A stretch of DNA of 64,000 nt from Diogma glabrata. Its lineage: Eukaryota; Arthropoda; Insecta; Diptera; Cylindrotomidae. The position numbers were made by a program, and so were the translations under genes. The notes under the pieces are model-generated. The model was not told where the DNA came from and made no database searches. It saw nothing but the letters and a program-made list of their open reading frames with translations. The DNA lies in contig CAVNZG010000001.1 in the NCBI GenBank assembly GCA_963693315.1, positions 124,001 through 188,000 on the forward strand, given 5' to 3'. Positions 38,421 through 50,600 of this stretch are shown piece after piece (the first letter of the stretch is position 1; every line of letters begins with the position of its first letter).

Positions 38421-39026
38421 CTGAAATAATACAAATCAATTTATCCTCTTCTAACATTTTTTCATTTTCTTCTTCTAGATCAATTCGACGATTTAAATCT
38501 GCTGATGAGTAACGTTCGAAATCACTTGTCAACATTTTATCAATTAAACTTTCAATTTCAGTTAGTTGTGAAGATAAATGACGAAAACAATGTATACCAG
38601 ATAATTGTTTTAATAAAATTTCTTGTGTTGTACCAATTAAATCTAATGCCGCAACATAATCTTGGACACCTAATTGTAATTGAATTGTTGGTTGCGTTTG
38701 GTGGACAGTTCTCATAAGTTTTAATTTTTCTAATACTAAATTATGGTTTATACGTGATCTTTGTAAAGAAATTATATGTAACGATGATTTGACTACTTCT
38801 TTATCAATATGTTTTATTTTGTTACGGATATTTTTTACATTTAACACAGCATTATTCATTTCTTCCATAATTGTATCTTGGGAAGTCATTGCATGAAAAA
38901 ATGCTGATGATTTTTGAGATACCTGCTTAGCAATTTGAACTTCGACAATATCTAGATAATGCGATAGTTTTTCTTGTAGTAAACGACTTGAATGCTGAAT
39001 ATTTGTGTCGTCGTTTTCGTTAATTC
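38421..39026 (-). CDS. Vps54: Vps54 (GARP complex subunit), one internal exon
   Basis: Vps54 is a subunit of the Golgi-associated retrograde protein (GARP) tether, which receives endosome-derived vesicles at the trans-Golgi. The 606-base exon encodes 202 residues. It includes KSSAFFHAMTSQDTI, LKLMRTVHQTQPTIQL, YVAALDLIGTTQEILLKQL, GIHCFRHLSSQLTEIESLID and DFERYSSADLNR, which match the middle of animal Vps54 proteins as I know them. On the minus strand the acceptor is tttttgcag before 39026 and the donor is CAG/gttagt after 38421. The exon enters in phase 2 and leaves in phase 1. No stop or frameshift is present. Upstream and downstream exons are not recognised nearby, so its introns are probably long and transposon-filled. 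Confidence 0.92.
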
Positions 39027-39177
39027 CTGCAAAAAGAAATTTTATTTGAATAAATTTAAAATATATCTATTATTAATCGAAAGATTATTATTAGTCGAGT
39101 TAATATAGGTTTTCATTTCTAAGTCCTCAGGGACAGTTCCGATTTTGATGATTTGGTTTTTAAATGTTTGTTTTTAT

Positions 39178-39536
39178 CACTCCGATTATCGAAGGCAAGT
39201 CATGTCACTTTAAATGACTATAGTCATATCGCATCAATTTTCGTATTGTTGAAGTCGTATTTACGCCTCAAGTCATTTTATACGACAGAGGTAACTTTAA
39301 ATGACATTTTAGTCGCCTCAATTTTTAATGTGAAAATAGTTTTTTCAAACGTCTTTCATTGTTTTTGTGAAATTGAAGAACGTAAAGTTTTTTTTTAGTT
39401 TTGAAGGTTTTTTGTTTCAGAATTTTTAGTTTTAGTCGTGGCTATTTTTATCGACTTCAATAATACCAATTTTTAAGCGATGTGGCGTGACTTTAGTCAT
39501 GTCACCTGATGTGACACGACTTCAGTAATCAGGGTG
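39178..39536. mobile_element. Miniature inverted-repeat element (CACYCYGATTA ends)
   Basis: The left end cactccgattatcgaag and the complement of the right end (caccctgattactgaag) match at 14 of 17 positions, and similarity continues towards a gtcac motif. The 359-bp interior has no long frame. Both flanks are T/A-rich (ttat and tata), compatible with a short TA-type duplication that cannot be fixed. It lies about 150 bases upstream of the Vps54 exon, so probably within an intron. Confidence 0.65.
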
Positions 39537-40124
39537 TATATATTACTTGAAATCAGCAACATTAACATTACAATAATCGCAATTAAATATGTATATTGTT
39601 TAATTAAATAATATAAACAAAATTCATGCAGAGAGTAAACATTTTGACACAGTATTTATTAACTTTTAAATATTGTAGTAAGTTTAAGAAAATCTGTGTC
39701 TTATTTTATAATTATTAAAAGTTTTAGATTATATGAATATTGTAAGAAAAAAATTATAAACAATTATAAACGATTTTGTATTTATTACATTTAAATATAA
39801 TATATATAATTTATACATTTAAGAAATTCGATTTGATGATTAAAGTGCAAAGTAGTCCTCACATAATGAATAAACATTTCCATAATACACAGAAAACAAT
39901 AAAGTCGCATTTTCATCTAATTTAAATTATGTATGATGCAAATGTATGATTCATATATATATTACGTAATTTTATGTTTTGATAGAGTTATTGTTAAATT
40001 GGCTGGTATATTATATATTTTAATGATGTTTGATTAAATACTTATTAACACCTTTTCTCAACCTTTTTGTAAATTTAATTATGAGTTTTTTATTTAGATA
40101 AATATTAAATTTCTAAATTAATAT
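39537..40124. other. AT-rich spacer
   Basis: No gene or repeat structure recognised. Confidence 0.55.
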
Positions 40125-41941
40125 AGTGATGGGTAAGTAACGTCAGCTAAATTAGTGATCCGTTCCGACCGCATCGTTCAATTTCACTGACCGATTTAAA
40201 AACATCGGTCTTCGTCCAATCGGTCAATTGCAAAAATATTAAATATTTCAGTCAAAAATAATAATAAAAATGCCTCGTTAATAGGTCAAGAACCACATCC
40301 TAATCCCCATAAATCTAAGACCAATTCGTCTAAAAAGTTGCGAAGGGTATTCAAAACTTTTTGCCAAGAGGATGAGTTGCGAAATAAAGAAGAAAACCTC
40401 TACCGTTTAAACAAAAAATATTTCTCATACTAATGTAATTTATTTAAAAAAATTAATAAAACATTGCTTAAAATCTATACAGGATTTACACTGTAGCACA
40501 TCTACTATTTTAAGCCACACTGTATGTGTTTGTTTTCTACCGTTTGTCTTAAGGATTCTCCTTTATAACTTGTTGCAACCTCATTTTAATGAGCCATACA
40601 GTCTAACATCTCATCCACTAATCAACATTCAATAAAAAAAATGCTCATCCATTCCATACATCGATTTAAAGAAAAAACATTATTAAAAACAAAATTGCAC
40701 TATAAAATAAGGAATATAATGTTTAAGTCCTAAACCTTTACCTAAGGTACAACAAACAATTTTATTTCACAGCAAATATTGCAAACAAAATTAAATTAAA
40801 TCTGAAAAACTTTAACAAAATTAATTCTATTATACAGCATCCATCCACCAACAAAAATTAACAATAATAATAAAAACAATTTAAATACATAATACAATGT
40901 ACAAACAAATTTCTTTTTCTTTCATTATCATTAATATGTATATTAAATCTTCTTCATAATCAATTTTTTTTTCATTTTCATTTCACAATTCATAATTTGT
41001 AAAAGTTGAATGAAATATTTTTCTTTTTTTTCAATAGAATTTACATTTTCTTAAAAATATCATTTTATTTTTCATACTTAGCAGCAATCTTTTTCGAACT
41101 TATAATTTTGTTTATTTTTATAATTTTGTCATTTGTGTATCAAAAAAAATATTGTAATGAAAAATTTATCAAAAAGAACAAAAATTGAACTGCTCGAATT
41201 TACTATGTATGTTTTGTTTATATGTACATAGTAAATTCGAGCCGTTCAATTTTTGTTCTTTATGATAAATTTTTCATTACAATATTTTTTTTGGAACTAA
41301 TCGTTCTGTACGTAGGTCATTTCTTTTGATAGGCGTGTTGTTTTGTTTATTAGTAAATTCGAGCCGTTCGAAGTTTTATTCTTTATGATAAATTTTGCGT
41401 AAGAATATTTCTTTGAACTTATCGTTTTGTATGTATGTTTGTTATGTATTTCTTTTGGTCGATCGCCGCAAAATGAAACTTGCATGTATTTATGATTTTA
41501 TTCAATGTATATTGTATTCTTAGTTTGGTTTTGTTTTATTGGATTGGATATTAGTTTTGTGTTATTGTTAGTGTTATTTTCATATAAAGGTTTATGATTT
41601 TTCCTTTTCATTATTGGATGAAGTGCGTATATTTTTTATAATTTTTAAATGTGTATTGGTTTTTTTATGTTGTTATGAAAATCTGCACGATTAGTTAGAA
41701 ACATTTTTTGTGAACATTTTCTCAGGTCACTTTATTATGCGAAGTTGTTGAATATAATGAACAAATTCACATATCACAATGATCGGAATCAAAATTTTAT
41801 CATAAGGAAAATTTGAAGACGAAGTACATAAAAGGTTAGTGAACGACGAACGACGTTTCTTTTATTAACTGAACGATCAGTCGTCGTTCATTGAAGTGAC
41901 CCGTTCAATTAACTTCGGTCGTTCACGACCAACACATCACT
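40125..41941. mobile_element. Possible non-autonomous hAT-like element
   Basis: The left end agtgatgggtaag and the complement of the right end (agtgatgtgttgg) match in the first seven bases and partly beyond. Gaacgacc-type words lie inside the right end, and related ccgttccgaccgc and gttcaatt words inside the left. The flanks attaatat and attaacaa share attaa, so an 8-bp duplication could have decayed. The interior is non-coding and contains a large palindrome at 41142-41292. The assignment is tentative. Confidence 0.45.
41142..41292. repeat. Palindrome with 68-bp arms
   Basis: The arms 41142-41209 and 41225-41292 are almost perfect reverse complements around a 15-base loop. A further partial copy of the right arm follows at about 41351-41420. 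Transcribed, it would make a long hairpin RNA. It lies inside the possible hAT-like element. Confidence 0.88.
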
Positions 41942-43416
41942 ATTAACAATATTAACAAATGTTTCGCCAATTGTGGCATTATTAAGTATTATAATTTTTT
42001 TTTAAATATTTAACAATAAAAAATTAAAAACTATTTTAAAGAAAATAACATAAAAAGCATATTGAATTTAAATATAATTTTAAAAAAAATTTTTGGAAAT
42101 GACATTGAAAATTTGTTTATTTAAAACCATTAAATTATTGTTTCGTTCTGAATTTAAACGTTATTATAAACCGTTTTATATCCGGGATTCAAAAAACTTA
42201 AATAGTCAAAAAAAAATCCATATGTGGCCTCAGGCCCCATTTATCTCTGGTACATAGCTTTTAAAAAACTTAAAAAACCGGAATTGTTCACAAACTATTA
42301 TTATTTGTATCAAATTCCACAAAATATCAAGTTAAAGCAAATTAAACAAAATTAAAATTTGTTTTATTCAGGTTTTAAAGCAAAATCAACTTTATCCACT
42401 TGATCTAAGCAAATCACCATACACGCTTTAATCTTTCTGTATCACAAATTTATAATTTTTTTGTTAAAAACAAATCCATTCGCTTGATAGCCAAAAGATA
42501 TTAACATTTAATATGTAAGCGATTAAAAACTAGATTTTATTAATTGACACAAGAAAAATTCAATTTTTATAATTGGATGAAGTCCAACAGCTTTTGAAAT
42601 TATAGTTGAATACCAAAGACTGATTGAGTTTCATTCTACCAAAAAACATTTTATTTAATTATTTAGGATTTTTGTGAGCAGTTAAACTCAAGTAACTAAG
42701 GAAGTAATTTGAATTTTTTCAATTCAAAGGTATGGTTAGAAATATTTCAGAAAAAACTCTGTTTTTCTCCACATACACAAAGAATTTTTTTCAAAACTTG
42801 CGAACGTCAAGCGGAGGTCAAAAATTGATCGCGACCGTGAGAGTGCCGCTAAATTCCGTTATACCTCATAGTCATATCGTTATATATTGTTACGTTTTTC
42901 CAACCTTACTTCGCATTGGCCTTACTCTAAATTCTAAAATTGATAAATGTAATTCCCAAATCTCTTCAGAATTCCTAAAGCACAAACGCCAGGCTTTATT
43001 AAGTATTCAACACCTTGATTGTTCCACAACAACAGGAAAACAATACACCAAACAATATTCCTAACTAGAATATTCTTTCAAGAGCAACTCCACGTTACCG
43101 CAACATCGATGTTCCTGACCCCCTCTGACCACCGCGCAGTGGCGTCGAAGATAAGAAAATTAGCAGAATAATAGGTTTTTTTATGTTTAGCAGATATAAT
43201 CATCTTAAAATATAATATATCTCATAATTTCTTAATGTAAAAGCTAATTACTTTACGATTCCAACGAGTCTAAGTATGTAGAAATCGATCGTAGGAAAGC
43301 GTTTTTATCGAATTTCTTCTTCTTAAATCCAAAAAAAAAAATTTCTGCGAAAATTCAGAAAAAATAAATATTTATGTTAGATTTAGACTTTGTTTGAGTA
43401 ATACAAATTTTTATTT
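41942..43416. other. Unassigned sequence with one unrecognised frame
   Basis: Mostly AT-rich. A 110-codon frame at 42732-43064 (+) starts MVRNISEKTL and has no domain I recognise. Its flanks do not suggest a gene. No other structure noted. Confidence 0.5.
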
Positions 43417-44645
43417 TTGGATACATTGCTAGCAGAATTAACTGGACATGGTAAAGTAGATCGTTTGCCAACCATAGTAACATTTGGTAATATTGAGAAG
43501 TTATTAACAGTTCCAAAGAAGGCAATAATGCAAAGAAGGGAGCGGCTTATCGATTGCGAATGCGATATATGAATGCCTTGAAGAATGGGATCTTACTGAT
43601 AAAGTCGAAGCCATGTGTTACGACACGACATCAAGTAACGCTGGACCAGAAAAAGGTGGAAAAAAAAGATTGGCCACAACTTGATTCGATTCCCATGTCG
43701 TCATCACATACAGGAGATTAAACTACGGGCTGTTTATGATCTCAAATTTTTGAAAGACCATAGCACCCGATGTTTATCTGTTCAACAAATTTCAGAAGGC
43801 ATGGGACGATGATAAAATTAATCCAACAATGTTCAAAAGTGGAATATCGGACAAAAAACTGGGAAACAAAATTCCAAAACACTCGTGAGAAGCTCTAGTA
43901 ATTTTTTGTCATGAAGAGTTGGAAAAATCACACCCACGCAGCGAATATAAAGAATTTTTGGAAGTTACATTGTTTTTTCTTGACAAAACCATTAAGAATT
44001 ACAAATTCAAACGCCCAGGTCCGACAAGTCACGCCGTTTGCATTTTTTCGAGACGTTTGCATTTTTCTGATTATGTTGTATGTAAAAATTTGGTTCAAAT
44101 GCATAGATGGAACAGCAGCCGCAAATCAGGATTTGGATTTCATCAAAATTGACCAAAGAGTTTCAGAAGAAATGTTGAGCAAAATTTGCTATCATCTTCA
44201 CTATTTAACGGAAGCAAATATTGGCTTGGCTTTTTTCGACCCAGAGATTTCGTTTGATGGAAAACGAAAAATAGTTCAAAACCTTGAGGTTCCAGCACGA
44301 GACATCCCCATCGCACCCCAAACTCGCAAAAAAGATTTTGACGCAGTTAAACATATGCAACTGTTTGCTAATAAGAACATTAGTGATTTTGTCACAGAAA
44401 AACTCAGTTTTTTTAATCGATTTAGAATTAAAATCAATACATTTTTTGCTACATGACCCATCGGAATGAGGATTTCGTCAAAGCCACGTTGTTTTGCCAA
44501 AGATTACATGTTGTTAATGATACCGCCGAACTCGGTGTTAAGTTGATGAAACGGAATACAACAGCATTCTAACTAAAGACGAGGAAGGTACACAATACAC
44601 CATTTAGGTGGTCGAAAACTACAGATGCAAATACCCATCAATGTA
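43417..44645 (+). pseudogene. Uncharacterised multicopy insect family protein, decayed
   Basis: Frames in succession carry AELTGHGKVDRLPTIVTFGN, NAIYECLEEWDLTDKVEAMC, CYDTTSSNAG, an FPCRHHIQEIKLRAVYDLKF segment, EYKEFLEVTLFFLDKTI, FFRDVCIFLIMLYVKIWF and VVENYRCKYPS. From memory these fit a family of unnamed proteins present in many copies in insect and Hydra genomes, with motifs D-T-T-x-S-N and C-R-H-H that recall transposases. Its biochemical role is unknown to me. There are several frameshifts and stops, with the longest open part at 43911-44456. The coding similarity ends exactly where the BEL/Pao LTR begins at 44646, so that element inserted into it. Confidence 0.65.
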
Positions 44646-44952
44646 TGTTGATACCTCAACAGATAAAAATATATCAACCAACCCAGCGGAAATCAATAAT
44701 GCATAATAATGCATAATAATGCAAAATTGCATTATTATATTTAATTAATTTTCTTCATAATAACTTTATATAATTGTTAACGCAACAAAAATTGCTTATT
44801 TAAAGAAAATGAATTACCATAAATAAATAAGAATTATTTTAACATTAAAACTTTAACGTTATTTTTCTTCATCATACAAATCTTCCAGTAAAGCTAACTG
44901 TCCAGCCCCCACCAGTGACAAGCGGGTTAGCTATTATTGAAAGGTTTGTACA
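44646..44952 (+). repeat. BEL/Pao 5' LTR
   Basis: Begins tgttgatacc and ends tttgtaca (TG...CA). It differs from the 3' LTR by an extra 12-base ataatgcataat-type unit and a number of substitutions and single-base indels, so insertion is older than that of the gypsy element. It is followed immediately by the primer-binding site. Confidence 0.9.
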
Positions 44953-44969
44953 TGGTCCTTCGAGTCTTC
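44953..44969 (+). promoter_or_regulatory. Primer-binding site (tRNA-primed)
   Basis: The sequence tggtccttcgagtcttc starts with TGG directly after the CA of the 5' LTR, the expected position of a tRNA 3'-end complement. I cannot name the tRNA with certainty. Confidence 0.7.
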
Positions 44970-45030
44970 AAGTAAAATAAAGTGACCAGAGAAAACAACA
45001 GTCATTAAGATCAGTTAAACATAAACAACA

Positions 45031-46654
45031 ATGGATACAAAAGCTCTGTTCGACCAACAAGCAGAGACAGCTGAAAATCTTAAACAGCTGGTTACAAACT
45101 ACAAGAAGGATAAAAGAAAGAAAAACATATGACTATTGCGAGAGAAAAACACTTACAGTACAAAGGCTGTATCTGGAGTATCAACGGGTGGACGAAAAAC
45201 TAAGAACCACCAAAGGAATTGATACGAAGCATCCTTACTTCAAGGAACATCGGCTGAAGGTTCACCAATCATACGAATACATAATGGCTGAACTAAAACA
45301 ACAACAATCAGTGCCAACAGTCGTAGTAACCAACAACCTAGATGAAGATCAGCAGAATGCCGGTGCCGTTAGTAATCCAGAAAACTCTGTTCCAGATAAA
45401 CTACCAGCATCAACAACTTTTTCAAGTGGTTTATCAACAGGAACAAAAGATTTACCAGAATCATTCTTAGCAAGAAAACAAGAGATAATGAACACACAAC
45501 TTATTCGAAATTTAAGAGGAATTCGAGACGCTATTAACTTACGAAAACCGAAAGAACGTTTATTAATAAAACAAAAACAGATCGAATCTACCATGGAAAA
45601 ACTTGAACTTATTCACCATGAAATAATTATGTCTCTAGAAAGAAAAGACAATACAGGGTATGTAAGCCAACAAGCTATCTACGAATCTATTACTGATGAA
45701 GCAGAAGAAACATTAACTATTCTGCAGCAATACATTAGTAGAAATAAGGTGGATATAGAAATAAACGAATCGAAAATCGATATTAAGCTTCCACAAATCG
45801 ATTTTCCTCGTTTTTATGGAGAATACAGCAAGTGGTCATCATTTTACGATCAGTTTAAAAGATTCATTCATGAAAATCTTAAATTGACTACAACTTATAA
45901 GATTTCTTTACTGAAATCCTACGTAGGTGGTGATGCAGCCAAAATTATAAGTCATTTAGAAACAACTGAGCAAAACTACAACACAGCTTGGGAAATTCTG
46001 GTAGCGAGATATAACAACAAAAGGTTACTGATAACAAAATACGTAAACACAATTTTATCTCTACCAGTTATTAACACAGAATCGGTTGCAGCTATAAGAA
46101 ATCTGCATGATACATTAAGAGAATGTTTACATGCAATAAACAACTTTGGAACAGATATTAGTTCTTGGAATGCAATTATCATTCCAATAATCACAAAAAA
46201 AATGGATTCCGAAACTCTTAGATTATATGAAACATTGGATGAATTTCTGAAATTTCTAGAGAGACGATTTCAATCACTTGAAGCTATCTCCAACTCTAGA
46301 ATAGCATCAAAAAGTATCATCCAAAGCAGCAACAACCGCAACATTGGCTATTCAAACGCTTCAAATAATAATAGCAATTCATCGACTAACAGTAAAGTAA
46401 AAGGGTTTCATGCCGTAAATTCAAACGTCAACAATTGCCAACAATGCAGTGGAAGTCACCATATTGGGCAATGTCCAGCTTTTAATAAACTATCAACAAT
46501 TGAAAGAACACAGCTGGTGAATTTATTGAAATTATGCAGAAAATGTCTTACCGTGCACCAGAACAACGGCTACTGTAAATCTGCAATAAAATGTACGAAA
46601 TGCATGGGAAATCATCACATACTTCTACATACAGATAATCACAAAATGATATAA
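45031..46654 (+). pseudogene. BEL/Pao Gag, frameshifted near the start
   Basis: The likely start is the ATG at 45031 (MDTKALFDQQAETAENLKQL). A stop at about 45128 requires a frameshift into the frame that is open from before 45188 to 46654. That frame contains the capsid region with LPQIDFPRFYGEYSKWSSFY and LKSYVGGDAAKIISHLETTE. An Asn/Ser-rich linker and a C-terminal zinc-binding part follow (CQQCSGSHHIGQCPAF, CRKCLTVHQNNGYC, CTKCMGNHHILLH). The first parts match the gag domains of BEL/Pao polyproteins as I know them. It would form the particle. The 46655-46701 stretch separates it from pol by a stop or frameshift, although BEL elements usually have one gag-pol frame. Confidence 0.85.
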
Positions 46655-46701
46655 AGTCATCCAATTACCAAGCCATTAGTGCATCTAACTTAAAAACGTT
46701 T

Positions 46702-49700
46702 ATGTCACTTCGTCAGAATGAACAACAGTCCGGTACGCTACTTGGAACGGCACTTGTTCAAGTTTGTAATCAAAATAATATTCAACCCAAATATCTTCGA
46801 GTATTAATAGATCCTGGGTCTCAAGCAACGTTTATAACAACAAAGGCGGCAAATGAATTGAAGATACAAGGACACCAAACGTTTGTTGAAGTAACTGGAG
46901 TTGCTGGAGCTAATGCTGGAATTGTACGAAAATCTGTGAATCTAGAACTACAATCTAGATTCCCATCTGCATTTAAGATGAAAATTAACGCTTTAGTTCT
47001 TGATGTTCTTACTACTATCCTTCCAGAACAACATATAGATGATAGAGAGTGGAATCATTTAAGCAATCTTATGTGGGCTGACCCAACTTATTACAAACCG
47101 GGTCCTATCTATGTGCTGTTAGGGGCAAATCATTACTCAGAAATCATACTAGATGGCATAATTAAAGGTAATACATCAGAACCGGTGGCTCAACAAACAG
47201 AATTTGGTTGGATAGTATCAGGAAGGTATGGCAGCTCTAACCAAGGCCAAATCAAATCAATGGTTACTTCTATAGAAATAGATAACCAATTAAAGAAATT
47301 CTGGGAGATCGAAGAAGAGGTACCCAAACGAACTCTTACAACAGAAGAACAAAAATGTGAAGAGCATTATAAATCAACACATAATTTAGGACTGGATGGT
47401 CGATACATCGTTCGTATTCCGTTTAAAGAAGATTACAAACCTTTGGGAGCATCTATCAACAGAGCCTTTGCACGACTTCTACAGCTAGAGAAACGATTCG
47501 AGTTATGTTCAGAATTTGAAAGATCTTACAAGGATTGCATTCAAGAATACATTGAGCTAGGACACATGCAACCAGTTACATCCAACAACAACGGATCGTA
47601 TTATATTCCTCATCATGCTGTTATTAAAGAAAACAGCTCAACAACAAAATTACGAGTTGTTTTTGATGCCTCTGCTAAAACTACCAACGGTGTCAGCCAT
47701 AATGACAACCAAATGACTGGGCCGACAATCCAACAAGATTTATTATCTATACTATTGAGATGGCGTAAACATAAATACGTGTATGGTGCCGATATTGAAA
47801 AAATGTATCGACAAATTAAGATTCATGAAGATGATCAGCATTTCCAGAGATTATTGTGGCGCAATTCACCTACAGAAAAGGTTCAAGAATACCAACTTAC
47901 GACAGTTACGTTTGGAACAACCTCTGCACCATACTTAGCCATCCGAACACTTCAACAGATTGCATACGATAACGAATTTAGATATCCATTAGCTTCGGAA
48001 ATCATTCTCAATGATTTTTATGTTGATGATCTACTCTGGTAACGAAACAATCGAAGAAGCACTTATAACTCAACAGCAGCTTCTTGATTCTTTAAGCAGT
48101 GGCGGATTTAACCTGAGGAAATGGTTTGGAAATCACCCTAATATTTTATCAAACATACCAATGGAGTTTCAAGAAACAAAATCATATCAGATAAAACTCG
48201 ATGATACAATAAAAACGCTTGGAATAAGTTGGAACCCAACAACAGATACTTTTGAATTCAAGGTAACGATTCCGGATACAGAAATTATTACAACTAAACG
48301 AACATTTCTTTCGGAAGCATCAAAACTGTTTGATCCTCTTGGATGGCTTTCTCCTACAATCATTCAAGCCAAAATACTCCTCCAACAACTATGGTTGACT
48401 GGTGTTAGTTGGGATCAACCACTGCCAGATAATGTAAATTCTAAATGGATTCTTTACAAACAGACATTACCTGCGCTAGAAAAACTAAAAATTTCGAGAT
48501 GGGTCAATAACTTAAAATGTAATACACCTGAGTTACATGGTTTCTGTGATGCGTCAGAACTTGCATACGCAGCAGCAGTATATTTTTCAACCAAAGATGA
48601 GAAGGGATTAAAAACAGTCACCTTACTAACAGCTAAGACTAAGGTGGCGCCAATAAAAACAAAAATCACTCTTCCTAAATTAGAACTATGTGGAGCGTTG
48701 CTATTAGCCAAATTGTTACGAAATGTAGAACAAGCAATGCAAATTTCAAATATAAAAACATATGCATGGAGTGATTCCACGATTGCATTAGCCTGGATAA
48801 GAGGTAGTCCAATGAGATGGAAAACTTTCGTTGCCAATCGAGTAACTGAAATACAACAACTTACTGATACTTCACAATGGAACCACGTTAAAACAGAAGA
48901 CAACCCAGCAGATTGTGCTACTAGAGGAATTGATCCAGATAAATTAAGTGAACATCATTTATGGTGGAACGGACCAAATTGGTTAAAGGAAATCAAGAAA
49001 AATGGCCAAAATTAACAACTGAATTAAAAATTGAAGATATTCCAGATACAAAAAGAACTGTGCTAACTACGATGATGACAACTGATCCATATAGTCTTCT
49101 TTGTACAAGATACTCTAAATTAATAAAACTACAACGAGTTATAGCATACTGTCAGCGATTTGTAAGCCGACTTAGAAAAAAAAAGTATCCGACGTCTCTA
49201 ACCCTAACAACGATAGAGATGGAGGAAGCTTTGCAGCGGATCGTAATAACAGTCCAATCTAAAAACTTTCATGAAGAAATATCACAACTAAAAACTAAAA
49301 CGCATATCTCAAGTAAGAGTAAAATTCTTTCTTTGAGTCCGTTTCTAGACCAACAAGGAATACTACGGGTAGGAGGTAGATTACAAAATTCAACACTTTC
49401 ATTTAACGAAAAACATCCGATTATTTTACCTAAAAAACATCCAGTAACCGAGCTAATAATAACGAATGCTCATTTAACAACTTTGCATGGAGGAGCGCAG
49501 CTAACGTTATCTTACATCCGAAAGCGTTTTTGGATTATTAATGCAAAAAGCTGTGTTCGGAATTCAATTCATAAATGCGTAAAATGCCACAGATTCAAAG
49601 CTAAGGCCAATCAGCAAATAATGGGTAATCTACCATCATCAAGAATTGTTCCTTCTCGACCATTTTTAAAAACAGGAGTAGATTATGCGGGGCCTCTTAA

Positions 49701-50600
49701 CATTCGAACAACAAAAGGAAGAGGACATGAATCATACAAAGGCTACATAGCACTTTTTGTGTGTATGGCTACAAAGGCAGTCCATATTGAAGTCGTGAGT
49801 GATCTTACATCACAAGGATTCATTGCAGCATACAAGAGATTTACATCACGGCGTGGACTATGCACTGATATTTACAGTGACAATGGCACAAATTTCGTTG
49901 GCGCCAGAGCTGAGCTCAACAAAAGAAAAAAATTAACTATGCAACAACTTAATTCTGAATTTGAAGAGCTTCTCTCCCAAAGACAACACTACTTGGCATT
50001 TTATACCACCTCGTGCCGCACATTTTGGTGGTCTATGGGAAGCAGGAGTCAAATCAATGAAGTATCATTTAAAAAGAGTGATAGGAGAAACAACATTAAC
50101 CTTTGAAGAATTAACAACGTTACTCACTCAAATAGAAGCGTGCATGAATTCACGACCATTATCACCGTTGACATCTGATCCAAGAGATCTATCAGTTTTA
50201 ACACCTGGACACTTTTTGATTGGCGATTCCTTAATTTCACCGCCAGATCCAAATATAGGAGTATCTAACCTAAATGGTCTTAAGCGATGGAGATTGGTTG
50301 AAGCAATGAAACAGCATTTTTGGAAGAAATGGTCCAAGGACTATTTATCAACTCTGCAACAAAGGTCTAAATGGAATAAAACTGAAACTAACTTAAATAT
50401 TGGGGAATTAGTTTTGGTAATAGATGATCAACTGCCACCAACAAAATGGATGACGGCCAGAGTAGAAGAAGTACATCCAGGACTAGATAACAAGGTGCGA
50501 GTGGCGACAGTTTGTGGCCCGGGGAAGGTCATTCTGAAAAGGCCTATATCTAAATTATCACGCCTACCTATTGAAAAAGTAGAAATTAATGATGATACGA
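46702..50600 (+). pseudogene. BEL/Pao Pol (PR-RT-RNase H-IN), frameshifted
   Basis: Pieces in order: protease with VLIDPGSQATFITTKAANEL (about 46800); RT with LRVVFDASAKT, YGADIEKMYRQIKIH, TVTFGTTSAPYLAIRTL and FYVDDLLW (to 48042); then, after a frameshift, LSSGGFNLRKW, KLFDPLGWLSPTIIQAKILL and RNase H with HGFCDASELAYAAAVYF and AWSDSTIALAWI (to 49015). After another frameshift comes integrase with HGGAQLTLSYIRKRFWI, CHRF, GVDYAGPLN, YSDNGTNFVGA, and from 49961 PPRAAHFGGLWEAGVKSMK with the catalytic Glu. It ends with the DUF5641-like PGHFLIGD region. Breaks near 48040, 49000 and 50000 often touch short homopolymers, so some could be read errors. All core motifs are visible. Confidence 0.87.

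Noticed and set aside
42732..43064. 110-codon frame
   Set aside because: No recognised domain, no flanking gene signals, and length reachable by chance in this window.
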